The notes under the pieces were generated by a model. The model did no database searches. It was not told where the DNA came from and was given only the letters and a program-made list of their open reading frames with translations. Shown here piece after piece: positions 52,855-61,345 of a stretch of 64,000 nucleotides of DNA. Numbering within the stretch: position 1 is the first letter of the stretch; each line of letters starts with the position of its first letter. Made by a program: the position numbers and the translations under genes. Source of the DNA: CAYWCV01 sp964629885 (GTDB lineage Bacteria; Bacteroidota; Rhodothermia; Balneolales; CAYWCV01); assembly GCA_964629885.1 (NCBI GenBank), contig CAZVRJ010000003.1:38806-102805 (forward strand), in the 5' to 3' direction.

Positions 52855-54585
52855 TTGATACGCAGGCCTTTGATCAAGCACCGATTCCTCTTATTCCTAG
52901 CAATATGTGTCACAACTAGCGCCTTAGCTCCTGTTGTCACGTATGCGCAAGTCTCCGCACAGCAGCGATACTACAACGAAATCGCAGCACGAGAAGACTA
53001 CATCAAAGGATTGGCGGCGTTTGAGTTAGGCGATTATGAGCTGGCTCTGCAACTCCTGAACAAGGCCTATGTGAACATACCTTCCGAGGCCGCACTCAGT
53101 TTCGCCCTAGCCGAGACCTACCAAAGAATGAACGATTTGGTGAAAGCGTCGATGTATGCCAAAGAGGCCGTCGAGCTTGAACCAAAAAATAAATGGTACC
53201 GACTCAAATTGGCCGATATCTACAGTCAAACCGGTCAAAATGATGCCACGCTGCGTGTTCTAAGAGAGCTGATCGAGACTAACCCAAACGATCTTAACGC
53301 CCTTACAGCTCTTGCGTCTACCCAGTCGAAACAGAAGAAATTCTTGGATGCAAACAGGACCCTCGATAGAATATTGCGACTGGGCGGTGAAAATTGGATG
53401 ATCTACTACGAGAAGTTCCAAAATTTCAACGCCCTTGAGATGCGCGACTCAAGCATTTCGATGCTCAGAAAAATGCAGGAAATGGAGCCGGAGAACTTAG
53501 TCACTCTCCAGATACTTAGCCAGTTCTACGCCGATTCCGACGACACCGAGAGTGCAAAGTCGGTTCTGATGAATGCTCTTGAGGTCAACAAAAGAGATCC
53601 AGAAACCATGCTCATGCTTGCCGATGTTTATATCTCGGAAGCAAAATGGGACAGTGCAGGTGCCCTGGTCGTCGCATTCGTTTCCGATACGCTTGTGAGT
53701 CCATACGACAAGCTTCCTTTTGTGGACCACTTGATTAAAGTTTACCGATCTGACCCATCCAATGATATTCTTGGCAGAGTGATGGTCGACATCGTCGACT
53801 CGTACGCCGGTGCCCACCCCCTGTTTGGGCCCGCCCACGCCTATGCCGCCGAACTGTACATCGAGTTGAACCAGACCGACAAGGCGGTCGAAGCATTAGA
53901 CAAAACGGTTAAACTGATGCCGGCCAACGAACAGGCCTGGCAGGAACGGATCCGGCTACATCTTGTGGCGGAGCGGTACGACATGGCTTTGAAAGCCGGT
54001 CTCGAAGCCGACGAGATGATGCCCGACAACCCGTTCATCCAATATTTGCTAGGCAACGCTTATTATCTCAACAGCCAGTCGGACCAGGCGGTGATATGGC
54101 TTCAGAGAGCCAGCAGTCTACCGGCACGCAACGAATTCAAGTCGGTGATCTACACATCACTTGGCGACAGCTACAACGCTATGCGTGATTTTGAAAAAGC
54201 AGATGCTGCTTTCCAAAAGTCGATTGAATTGAACCCTAACAACGACATCACACTCAATAATTTCGCGTACAGCCTGTCGAATCGCGGCGATCAATCCCTG
54301 CTCCAAAAGGCTAAAGAGATGGCCGATAACGCCCTGAAATCATCGCCCGATAATCCGAGTTATTTAGACACCGCCGGATGGATCTACTACCGACTTGGCG
54401 ATTACCGCAAAGCCCGTGAATTAGTCGGCAAATCGCTCGAATTAAATCCGAATAGTGCCGAGGTTCTTGAGCACATGGGCGACATCATGGATAAACTCGG
54501 CGACAAAACGGCGGCCAGATCATATTGGAAACGGGCACTTGATAAGGATTCGAGCCGCTCTCACTTGGGCGACAAAATCGAATGA
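52855..54585 (+). CDS. Exported tetratricopeptide-repeat protein
   Basis: 576 residues with an N-terminal signal-like hydrophobic stretch (about 10-30, ending TYAQ), then ten or so TPR units: AFELGDYELALQLLNKAY, KASMYAKEAVELEPKNKW, ALEVNKRDPETMLMLADVY, FEKADAAFQKSIELNPNNDI and DYRKARELVGKSLELNPNSAE. TPR arrays bind partner proteins. The start is a TTG at 52855. It overlaps the DUF4292 lipoprotein gene by 4 bp (ATGA), and the EnvC-like gene follows directly. This trio recurs in the FCB group. I infer a periplasmic scaffold for outer-membrane or cell-wall work; the partner is not known. Confidence 0.88.
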   Translation: MIRRPLIKHRFLLFLAICVTTSALAPVVTYAQVSAQQRYYNEIAAREDYIKGLAAFELGDYELALQLLNKAYVNIPSEAALSFALAETYQRMNDLVKASMYAKEAVELEPKNKWYRLKLADIYSQTGQNDATLRVLRELIETNPNDLNALTALASTQSKQKKFLDANRTLDRILRLGGENWMIYYEKFQNFNALEMRDSSISMLRKMQEMEPENLVTLQILSQFYADSDDTESAKSVLMNALEVNKRDPETMLMLADVYISEAKWDSAGALVVAFVSDTLVSPYDKLPFVDHLIKVYRSDPSNDILGRVMVDIVDSYAGAHPLFGPAHAYAAELYIELNQTDKAVEALDKTVKLMPANEQAWQERIRLHLVAERYDMALKAGLEADEMMPDNPFIQYLLGNAYYLNSQSDQAVIWLQRASSLPARNEFKSVIYTSLGDSYNAMRDFEKADAAFQKSIELNPNNDITLNNFAYSLSNRGDQSLLQKAKEMADNALKSSPDNPSYLDTAGWIYYRLGDYRKARELVGKSLELNPNSAEVLEHMGDIMDKLGDKTAARSYWKRALDKDSSRSHLGDKIE

Positions 54586-55361
54586 AGTACAAAAACAGCA
54601 TAAACGTCACCCTGGCGGCATTTGTGGTCGTTGTCTCGGTGTCGTCGTGCGGTAGCTCTAAAAGAATTGCGGCCAATCAGAATGAGCCGCTGTCGGAAGA
54701 GTACAGGCCAAGCAGAGTTTCCAAATCGGAGTTGATGGTTCATTTGGGCGACAGTAGCCTGACAAGCATTCAAGGCCGAGCTCGCGTTCAGTTTTCTGCT
54801 CCGGGCAGCTCTGAGCGAGGTATAGCCGAGTTTCGCGCTGATAAAAACAATATGCTCGTTAGCATACGCAACAGCCTCGGCATTGAAGGTGGCAGTGTGC
54901 TGGTCGATTCCGACTCAGTGCTCTTGTACTACAATCTCGACAGAATTGCGTGGAAGTTTTCCATAGCAGATTACGAGTCCATGACCGACATCAGCATGAA
55001 GCTCCCTTTGAATCTGCTTGCTGTGATTAAACCATCGGTTGCAGAAGACGATATCGCCTCAGTCAAAGAGAATGCCAGCAGTTATCTGTTGACCCTAGAT
55101 GACGGATCAGAAATTGTCATCGATCGTCAATCACATCTCCCAAGTGTAATTCGTTATAAAACAGACGTACCAGACCGATTTTCGGAGTTCATCTACGAGT
55201 CCTACTCCCGATTAAACGGAATCAACTTGCCCCGTCGCATTCAAGCAGTTACACACGACCGAAATAATCGTATCAGATTTGACGTAATTGAGTTGCAAGT
55301 CAATCCTTCTAATCTTCGTTTTTCATTGAACATACCTAATGGCGTGCCTATCTTCCGCTGA
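54582..55361 (+). CDS. DUF4292 lipoprotein (LolB/YraP-like fold suggested)
   Basis: Lipoprotein signal with lipobox VSSC (Cys about residue 23). The mature region (~235 residues) is a long run of beta strands of LolA/LolB style: SIQGRARVQFSAPGSSERGIAEFR, NMLVSIRNSLGIEGGSVLVDSD, SVLLYYNLDRIAWKF and VNPSNLRFSLNIP, each a strand-turn-strand unit. This matches the DUF4292 family, a Bacteroidota lipoprotein with suspected lipid-carrier fold. It may be a functional LolB counterpart, but that is unproven. Translation is coupled to the TPR gene (4-bp ATGA overlap), and the EnvC gene begins one base after its stop. Confidence 0.85.
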   Translation: MKYKNSINVTLAAFVVVVSVSSCGSSKRIAANQNEPLSEEYRPSRVSKSELMVHLGDSSLTSIQGRARVQFSAPGSSERGIAEFRADKNNMLVSIRNSLGIEGGSVLVDSDSVLLYYNLDRIAWKFSIADYESMTDISMKLPLNLLAVIKPSVAEDDIASVKENASSYLLTLDDGSEIVIDRQSHLPSVIRYKTDVPDRFSEFIYESYSRLNGINLPRRIQAVTHDRNNRIRFDVIELQVNPSNLRFSLNIPNGVPIFR

Positions 55362-55362
55362 T

Positions 55363-56700
55363 ATGAATTCAATCCGACGATACCTTTTGCCGCTCGCCCT
55401 GGTCTTAATCTGCGTATCGTTATCGCATGGGCAGACGAATTACGAGGAACAAATACGTCAAATACGTAATCAATCGGCGCAGACACGCAGCAGCATCGAT
55501 GCGTTGCGGTCACAGATAAGCGACCTTCAATCGCAGATTACATCTACCAACAGCCGCGAAGAAACCTTGTACCGCGAGTACCAGAAGTCGGAGAGGGAGA
55601 TCGCCATCCAAAACAGGCTTCTCGCTCAGCTACAGAACCAAGGGCGTCAGATCGAGAATGAAATTCGGGTGACCCAGGCATCCTTCCGACAACTTGAGGA
55701 GGATCAATCTAGGCTGGTTGAGTCGTATCAGAAGAGCCTCACACACCTTTACAAGTACGGCAGAACCAACGAAATGGCATTGATTATGACTTCGGGTTCG
55801 TTGAATCAAATGTTGGTGAGGGCCTACTACCTGCGGAAATTTGACGAGCAAAGGGTGAAACAGTCCCAGCAGATAAAAGATGGTCAGGAGATGCTCAAGC
55901 AAAAGCAGGTTGAACTTGCTGAATCGAGGGAGCGCAACCGGCTAAATGCTGATGAGCAACGAGTAGAAAACGAGATTCTAACCGAATCGAAGCGCAAGCA
56001 GGAGGTCACCCTGAACGAACTTCGCACCAATCGAAGATTCTTACAGCGTCGCTTGGATGAATCGCGTAAACAGGCCACCGATCTTGAAAACGCCCTTCGC
56101 TCAGCGCAGGCCGAAATTGACCGCATTGCCAGGCTGCAGCGAGAGGAAGCAGAGCGTCTTGAAAGGTTGGCCAGAGCTAGAGAGAACCCGAATGTGGTGG
56201 AACGGGAAGAGGAAGTGGCTAGGTACAGTGTTCCGATCTACACCGGCGAAATGCTCAGCGAAGCTGAAATGCTCAACATCGGCGAGAGCTTCCGTAATTC
56301 GCGGGGGCGACTCGCATGGCCTGTTGAAAGAGGCGATATTATCACCAAATTTGGACCCGTGCGAAATCCTCTATACGGAACGGTGACCGATAATCCCGGT
56401 GTGGAGATTGCAGCAGAACCAGGTTCCACGATTAGAGCCGTTCACAAGGGTATGGTGACCAGCATCATAACCCTCGTTGGCTTTGGCGAGGTTGTGATGG
56501 TGAATCATGGCTCTCACATGACTGCCTACGGAAACTTGAGTCGGATCATGGTGCAATCGGGAACAGTTGTTAATGAGGGCGACATTATCGGGCTTTCGGG
56601 CAGGTCCGACTCGCTCAAGGGAGCCGTCGTATTTTTCATGGTTCGAGATCTCAACGGACCCAGGAACATCGATCCCGAACTATGGCTACAGCAGCGGTAG
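55363..56700 (+). CDS. Murein hydrolase activator EnvC-like protein
   Basis: Periplasmic coiled-coil protein with a degenerate LytM (M23) domain that switches on amidases at the division site. It has a signal peptide (1-23, ending SHGQ), then a long coiled coil of heptads from ~24 to 265 (QIRNQSAQTRSSIDALRSQI and many Gln/Arg/Glu repeats). The C-terminal LytM domain (about 305-445) reads GVEIAAEPGSTIRAVHKG then VVMVNHGSHMTAYGNL. The zinc-ligand positions are changed: the expected HFE-R is FFMVRD, so it should lack hydrolase activity, as EnvC does. The ATG at 55363 is one base after the DUF4292 stop. Confidence 0.92.
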   Translation: MNSIRRYLLPLALVLICVSLSHGQTNYEEQIRQIRNQSAQTRSSIDALRSQISDLQSQITSTNSREETLYREYQKSEREIAIQNRLLAQLQNQGRQIENEIRVTQASFRQLEEDQSRLVESYQKSLTHLYKYGRTNEMALIMTSGSLNQMLVRAYYLRKFDEQRVKQSQQIKDGQEMLKQKQVELAESRERNRLNADEQRVENEILTESKRKQEVTLNELRTNRRFLQRRLDESRKQATDLENALRSAQAEIDRIARLQREEAERLERLARARENPNVVEREEEVARYSVPIYTGEMLSEAEMLNIGESFRNSRGRLAWPVERGDIITKFGPVRNPLYGTVTDNPGVEIAAEPGSTIRAVHKGMVTSIITLVGFGEVVMVNHGSHMTAYGNLSRIMVQSGTVVNEGDIIGLSGRSDSLKGAVVFFMVRDLNGPRNIDPELWLQQR

Positions 56701-56712
56701 GGTGATTTTACG

Positions 56713-56733
56713 TATCTTTAGGCTTTTAAAAGC
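56713..56733 (+). promoter_or_regulatory. TAnnTTTA box and 12-bp palindrome
   Basis: TATCTTTA (56713-56720, one mismatch from the Bacteroidota -7 element) is followed by the perfect palindrome GCTTTTAAAAGC (56722-56733). Both lie in the 43-bp gap before the ATG at 56744. They could give that gene its own promoter, but there is no clear -33 element. Confidence 0.3.
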
Positions 56734-56743
56734 ACATATATAG

Positions 56744-57160
56744 ATGCAAGGTTCACGGATTTTTGCCTACGTCACCATGATCCTGGTCGTAGCGTTGTTA
56801 GTGTTGGTCACCACCCAAGGATTATTTGTCTTTATTCAACCGGGCGATCCACGGGCTTGGCTGGTGCTGTTCATCATGATGTGCATTTATTTCAGTGTCA
56901 CATACGGGGTGTCGCGACGCTTTGCTCGAAAGCCCATGCGTCCACCAACAATGCCTCTTATTACCGGGGTTCTAATGATCTTACCCCCTTTAGTTTTGAA
57001 TATGGTTATTGAGAACGATATTCTATTCGGAGCGATGTATTGGAGCTATGTGGGCAGTTGTGCCGTGGGTTCTGGTTTTGGAGCTTGGTATGGAATGCAA
57101 GCCGGCTGGCGAACACTCATCGAGTCGTTGGCAAAGCAGAAAAAGCTGAGCCAAGACTAG
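56744..57160 (+). CDS. Small integral membrane protein, unknown function
   Basis: 138 residues with about four transmembrane helices: residues 7-28 (FAYVTMILVVALLVLVTTQG), 41-57 (LVLFIMMCIYFSVTYGV), 71-89 and 96-116 (GAMYWSYVGSCAVGSGF). An RRFARKPMRPP basic loop lies after the second helix, and a lysine-rich C-terminus (SLAKQKKLSQD) is probably cytoplasmic. I recognise no family. It is on the same strand as the EnvC gene with a 43-bp gap and may be the last gene of the envelope operon or have its own promoter. Confidence 0.75.
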   Translation: MQGSRIFAYVTMILVVALLVLVTTQGLFVFIQPGDPRAWLVLFIMMCIYFSVTYGVSRRFARKPMRPPTMPLITGVLMILPPLVLNMVIENDILFGAMYWSYVGSCAVGSGFGAWYGMQAGWRTLIESLAKQKKLSQD

Positions 57161-57172
57161 TAGATACCTCAG

Positions 57173-57193
57173 CTAGTACTGCGTAAGTACTAG
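57173..57193. terminator. Symmetric hairpin between convergent genes
   Basis: CTAGTACT and AGTACTAG form a perfect 8-bp stem with a 5-nt loop in the 38-bp gap between the convergent 56744 and ppx/gppA genes. It has no T-run on either side, so it is at best a weak bidirectional terminator. Confidence 0.4.
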
Positions 57194-57198
57194 AAGAC

Positions 57199-58761
57199 CT
57201 ATGCGATTATTTCGAGGGGTTTGTTAAACATCGACTCCATGAGCTCCCTCTTTCGCATAGCCCCCCAAATTTCCAACTCCGGATTATCGCTCGTAACGAT
57301 CTTGATGACGAGCTTATCTCCCATTTCGATTTCAATTTTTTTGACATTCTGATAGTGGCTGCGATCCAATCCATCGGCCACTCGTAAAATGCCAGCCATT
57401 TTCTTGACGCGGTCTTTCTGGTAATCACTCAAAGTGGCATAGAGTTGATGCCGCTTTTTAGGCGTGCTGCGTCGATGGTATCTCGCCACATGCGCCATGA
57501 TTTCAATTTCCTCTTGGGTAAATCCCTTTAAATCGGCATTCAGAATTAAATACAGCGCATGTTTGTGATGACGGTGGTGCGAAATATGGTATCCGATGTC
57601 GTGCATCAAACAGGAGAAATCGAGCAGTTCACGTTCCCTGTCGGTCAAGTCGTGCCAATTTCGCAGGGCATCAAAAATTTGTAGCGCCAACTTAGCCACG
57701 TGAGTTGAGTGCTTATCGTGCCAATTACACTTACGTAGTAACTCGTACACCGATCGCCTGCGGGGATCAGGGAACTCGCCCGACATCTTCAGCGACTTCA
57801 TTTCCTTTCGGATGTAGCTGATGATAATCCCCTCTCGAAGGGCATCGGTGCTTGTCCGTATCGACTTTATGTCGAACATATCAATCACCAAGTCTACCAA
57901 TACCAAACCAGGTACGATAAAATCGACGCGTTTATCATCTAAACCAGATACCTCTAAGCGTTCCTTCCGATTGAGCCTGATGAAATGGTTGTAAAAATCC
58001 TTGAATTCCTCAGCAGTATATTCGAATTCATTGAGCGTCAACGAAACATCCTTCTTCCGTCGGGCGGCTATCATCTGAGCCAAGTTCTGCATTGTACCCG
58101 ACGAACCAATCAAGGTCTGAACCGGATATCGCTTCATCGCAAGATTCAGGTCCTTCAGATTTTCTTCATAGTGCTCTTTGAGTGCTGCAACCTCTGCCTT
58201 AGTAACAACATCACCTCTCACGAATCGACTCGACATTCTGGATACACCGATCTTCCGACTGTCTAAGTAATAAAAATGATCTCTATTTGTAATGATATAC
58301 TCCACACTGCCACCACCAATATCCATTACCAGAACAGGTTCATTACTCAGGAACAAGCCATGCTGTACGGCAAAACCAATAAGCTCAGCTTCGCGAATAC
58401 CGGGAATTGCTTGCACTTTAATCCCTGTCTCGTCGATGGCACGCTGTATGAAATCGCCCCCATTCTCCGATTCGCGAATCGCAGACGTGGCATAGGCTAT
58501 AATTTCGTCGACCTCGTTGCTGTCGCTAAGCTTTTTAATTTTACGTAGTGCATCTATTCCGCGCTGGATACTCTCTGGCGACAGTCTGTGATTGGCAACA
58601 TCGGAGCCTAAGGTCACCATCTCCTTCAACGAGTCGATCGTCCGATAGCTACGGTCTGGATAAATATCGACGATAACGGCATGAAACGAGTTCGTACCCA
58701 AATCGATAGCACAAATCCTGCGAGATGGTAGGTTGGGAATCGAAGATCTAGGGTCGGACAT
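57199..58761 (-). CDS. Ppx/GppA family exopolyphosphatase / pppGpp phosphohydrolase
   Basis: Hydrolyses inorganic polyphosphate and/or the pentaphosphate alarmone. The actin-like ATPase-fold domain (1-300) has the phosphate loops AIDLGTNSFHAVIVD and VLVMDIGGGSVEYI. The C-terminal domain (about 320-520) has HD-type helices (LMHDIGYHISHHRHHKH and AHVARYHRRSTPKKRH), as in E. coli Ppx and GppA. Which activity dominates cannot be told from motifs. I use the ATG at 58761 (MSDPRSS); a frame from 58851 adds a Pro/Arg-rich stretch translated from a repetitive region. Upstream lies a GATC-rich repeat segment of 217 bp. Confidence 0.9.
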   Translation of the reverse strand: MSDPRSSIPNLPSRRICAIDLGTNSFHAVIVDIYPDRSYRTIDSLKEMVTLGSDVANHRLSPESIQRGIDALRKIKKLSDSNEVDEIIAYATSAIRESENGGDFIQRAIDETGIKVQAIPGIREAELIGFAVQHGLFLSNEPVLVMDIGGGSVEYIITNRDHFYYLDSRKIGVSRMSSRFVRGDVVTKAEVAALKEHYEENLKDLNLAMKRYPVQTLIGSSGTMQNLAQMIAARRKKDVSLTLNEFEYTAEEFKDFYNHFIRLNRKERLEVSGLDDKRVDFIVPGLVLVDLVIDMFDIKSIRTSTDALREGIIISYIRKEMKSLKMSGEFPDPRRRSVYELLRKCNWHDKHSTHVAKLALQIFDALRNWHDLTDRERELLDFSCLMHDIGYHISHHRHHKHALYLILNADLKGFTQEEIEIMAHVARYHRRSTPKKRHQLYATLSDYQKDRVKKMAGILRVADGLDRSHYQNVKKIEIEMGDKLVIKIVTSDNPELEIWGAMRKRELMESMFNKPLEIIA

Positions 58762-58854
58762 TGTTTGTGGGAACGGGAATCGGGGAAGCGGGAATGGAGA
58801 TCGGTTAGCGGATATCGGGGATCGCCTATAAGTTAACAGATATCGGATCATATA

Positions 58855-58893
58855 ATCTATTTGATCTTATTGATCTACGGTCTATCTGCGGTC
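58855..58893. repeat. 39-bp perfect direct repeat, copy 1
   Basis: Bases 58855-58893 (starting ATCTATTTGATC, ending CTGCGGTC) recur exactly at 58942-58980. The two copies are 87 bp apart start to start, with a 48-bp spacer. They lie upstream of ppx/gppA and are part of a tract with ten GATC sites in about 190 bp. Confidence 0.95.
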
Positions 58894-58941
58894 GATCCTT
58901 CTTTCATACCTAAGGGTCTATCCTTTCTTTCAGATCTTATG

Positions 58942-58980
58942 ATCTATTTGATCTTATTGATCTACGGTCTATCTGCGGTC
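58942..58980. repeat. 39-bp perfect direct repeat, copy 2
   Basis: Second copy of the 58855-58893 repeat. Its last two bases (58979-58980) are part of the stop codon of the PorZ-like gene, so it marks the junction of that gene's 3' end with the intergenic tract. Confidence 0.95.
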
Positions 58981-61330
58981 ACCGAATGATCGCCACCTTT
59001 CCCATTCCCTTTTGAGATCCGTCGGGGTTCACTGCGACAACTGTATATACTCCCGAAGACAATCTGTTGCCAAACTGGTCGAGTGCGTTCCAGGTGGTCC
59101 TGCCACCGCGCACATCAAGGCGTTGCACCAATTTGCCGTCGACGGTCAAAATATGGATCCTCGTTTCGTCGCTCAAGCCCTCGATCGTGATGTTTCCAAC
59201 CGAGCGATCATAGACATACGGATTAGGATACACTTTAAGCTTATCCATTTCCCTAACACCTGTGGTAACAGTATCGGTGTAGCTGAGCAATCCGACGTCG
59301 GTTGCAATGTAAACTACACCTGAGATGTCGTCGATTGCGACCGATACGACGTTATTTGAAGGTAAAGGGCTGTTGTTACTTGTGAAATGCTTGATGATGG
59401 TTACAAGTCCACCCTCCTCCCGAATGTGGTAAATACCATCACCTTGGGTGCCGATCCATTTTTCGTTGGCTGCATTAACAGCTAGTGATGTAATTGAAGT
59501 GCGATTCAGAAAAAAGGTAATGTCGCCAGTGAGCTGATTACGTATGCGTAATCTTTCAGCCTGACGATCGGCAGCATTTCCTCTAACAACCCTATCGGGA
59601 AACAGAAATCTAGCAATACCCTCTGCGGTGCCTACCCAAACCTCACCACGGCGATCTTGCACAGTCGCCTGCACTCTATTATTTGGCAAGTTGTTAGACG
59701 ACTGCGTAAGCAACACACCAGCATCGTCAGATGCGCTGTCGAGATTACCTTGGTCTAAAATGAGAAGACCACGTCCGTTTTGTGAACCATCAACAATTGG
59801 AATCCACTTTTGGTCAAAACTGTCGACCATCAAACCAAAATAGTGCTCACTCACTGATATAAGCTGGAAGCGAGGAAATCCCCTGAATTGCCTTGTTACT
59901 GGGTCGAATTGGTATAATGTATTTGGATTGCCCAAAAAGACCGGGAACCAGAGTCGCCCGTTTGAGTCGGTGTCCATTCCCGGCACAACAGTGAAGCTAG
60001 GAGGTGCACTTGGATTGATGGCAGCACCGGCGTCGTTATTCAATACCACTGTTTCGTTTGTTGCAACGACGTGCATAGTGATACCGTCGCCCCAGGATCC
60101 GAAGAAATAATGGCTAGGGGTACCTGCAGACACGTAATAACTATTGGCGTTGTAGGTAAGCATGTCGGCGTTTGTATCTCTATTGCGGTTAATCCACTCG
60201 CCATCCTTCCGAATCACATACCCTGTGTTGATAAAATTGGACGCAAAACGACCCGGGCTGGCCGATGTACCTGATATTAGGACGCCGTCAACAACATTCA
60301 GACCACTGAATAGATTCAAATAAGGACCTGCTGGTGTGAGTGTAGATGGTTGAGCATCATTTCTGTTGTTGAGTCGCAACAATCCGGCAGCGGCTGTGCC
60401 CAAAAAAAGTTCTTCGCCTTGGCTATCATTCAAATAGACATCGCGAAGGGTGGTCTCTGCGGGTATGTTTACAGCTAGTGCTATACCATCGGAGCCCACA
60501 ATGCGTGCATATCCTGCCGCAACCGCAACAAGTCTGGTCTGTGTCTTACTCAAACGGAAACGGGTTACCGGTCCTGATGGATAGTCGTTGATGCTCTGCC
60601 ATGTACCATTTTGGAAGGTGAAGTTGCTTTGACCAATACTTGCATAGAGCCGATCGCGGAACCACGCCACAGATCTGACCACCTTCGATTGCAAGAAATC
60701 TTGATGAATCGTGTTACTCCAACTAGCAGGGTTAACCAAATCGCCATTCGATGGATTACCAATTGCAACTCCCTCGTTGGTTGCAGCATAGATGGTATTG
60801 CCTGCAAGCGTGAGGTCGTTCACATTTGTACCAGATGGGAAACTGCCTAAGTTGGCATACGTATCCAACACGATTCTTCTGGCAGGATCATATACCACAA
60901 TGCCGAAGTTTGTGGCTATGTAGATCCGGTCGGTTCCGACTCTTATGCTGTTAACAGCTCGCCGCGTAAATTGAGTTGCTCTAAAAATGGCGTCATCTCT
61001 ACTGAACAACTCTGTTTTGGGATTAAAACTTTCGAGCATGCCATCGTCGTATCCAATCCAAAGTAAACCGGTGGCAGCATGGTACGCCATTGCGCTTGGG
61101 TTTAGCCGATACAGCCCCTCCGTTCTGGTAAAGATGGCATCGGTCTGCCCATTCACGATCGAATAAAGGCCGCCTTCGGTAGCAATCCACTTTGTGCCGT
61201 CTACATCTTCATCAATGAAACGAACAGGTCTCAGTGATGAGTATGACTCCCAAGTTCCGAGTTCTTGCGCATATGCGAAGTCAACAACGAAAAGAGTGAT
61301 GGCTATGACGAGAGCAAGAGTAGATCGCAT
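58979..61330 (-). CDS. PorZ-like two-propeller protein with T9SS sorting tail
   Basis: 783-residue secreted protein. The signal peptide covers about 1-21 (ending AYAQ). Repeated two-component-regulator-propeller blades are visible (DGTKWIATEGGLYSI, TGLLWIGYDDGMLESF, GEVWVGTAEGIARFL, NEKWIGTQGDGIYHI, SGVVYIATDVGLLSY). The C-terminal ~85 residues form a T9SS type A domain (VYPNPYVYDRS ... LSSGVYTVVAVN). Length and layout match PorZ of Porphyromonas gingivalis (776 residues), which sits in the T9SS attachment complex at the cell surface; PorZ identity is inferred from architecture only. A generic T9SS-exported sensor-like propeller is the alternative. It is 15 bp downstream of the DUF5686 gene, with which it probably forms an operon. 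Confidence 0.87.
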   Translation of the reverse strand: MRSTLALVIAITLFVVDFAYAQELGTWESYSSLRPVRFIDEDVDGTKWIATEGGLYSIVNGQTDAIFTRTEGLYRLNPSAMAYHAATGLLWIGYDDGMLESFNPKTELFSRDDAIFRATQFTRRAVNSIRVGTDRIYIATNFGIVVYDPARRIVLDTYANLGSFPSGTNVNDLTLAGNTIYAATNEGVAIGNPSNGDLVNPASWSNTIHQDFLQSKVVRSVAWFRDRLYASIGQSNFTFQNGTWQSINDYPSGPVTRFRLSKTQTRLVAVAAGYARIVGSDGIALAVNIPAETTLRDVYLNDSQGEELFLGTAAAGLLRLNNRNDAQPSTLTPAGPYLNLFSGLNVVDGVLISGTSASPGRFASNFINTGYVIRKDGEWINRNRDTNADMLTYNANSYYVSAGTPSHYFFGSWGDGITMHVVATNETVVLNNDAGAAINPSAPPSFTVVPGMDTDSNGRLWFPVFLGNPNTLYQFDPVTRQFRGFPRFQLISVSEHYFGLMVDSFDQKWIPIVDGSQNGRGLLILDQGNLDSASDDAGVLLTQSSNNLPNNRVQATVQDRRGEVWVGTAEGIARFLFPDRVVRGNAADRQAERLRIRNQLTGDITFFLNRTSITSLAVNAANEKWIGTQGDGIYHIREEGGLVTIIKHFTSNNSPLPSNNVVSVAIDDISGVVYIATDVGLLSYTDTVTTGVREMDKLKVYPNPYVYDRSVGNITIEGLSDETRIHILTVDGKLVQRLDVRGGRTTWNALDQFGNRLSSGVYTVVAVNPDGSQKGMGKVAIIR

Positions 61331-61345
61331 GCAGAGAGGGATTTG

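Noticed and set aside
58855..58980. Two 39-bp repeats with a 48-bp spacer, resembling a minimal CRISPR
   Set aside because: Only two copies, repeat and spacer share similar GATC-rich text, copy 2 runs into a coding gene and no cas gene is present.
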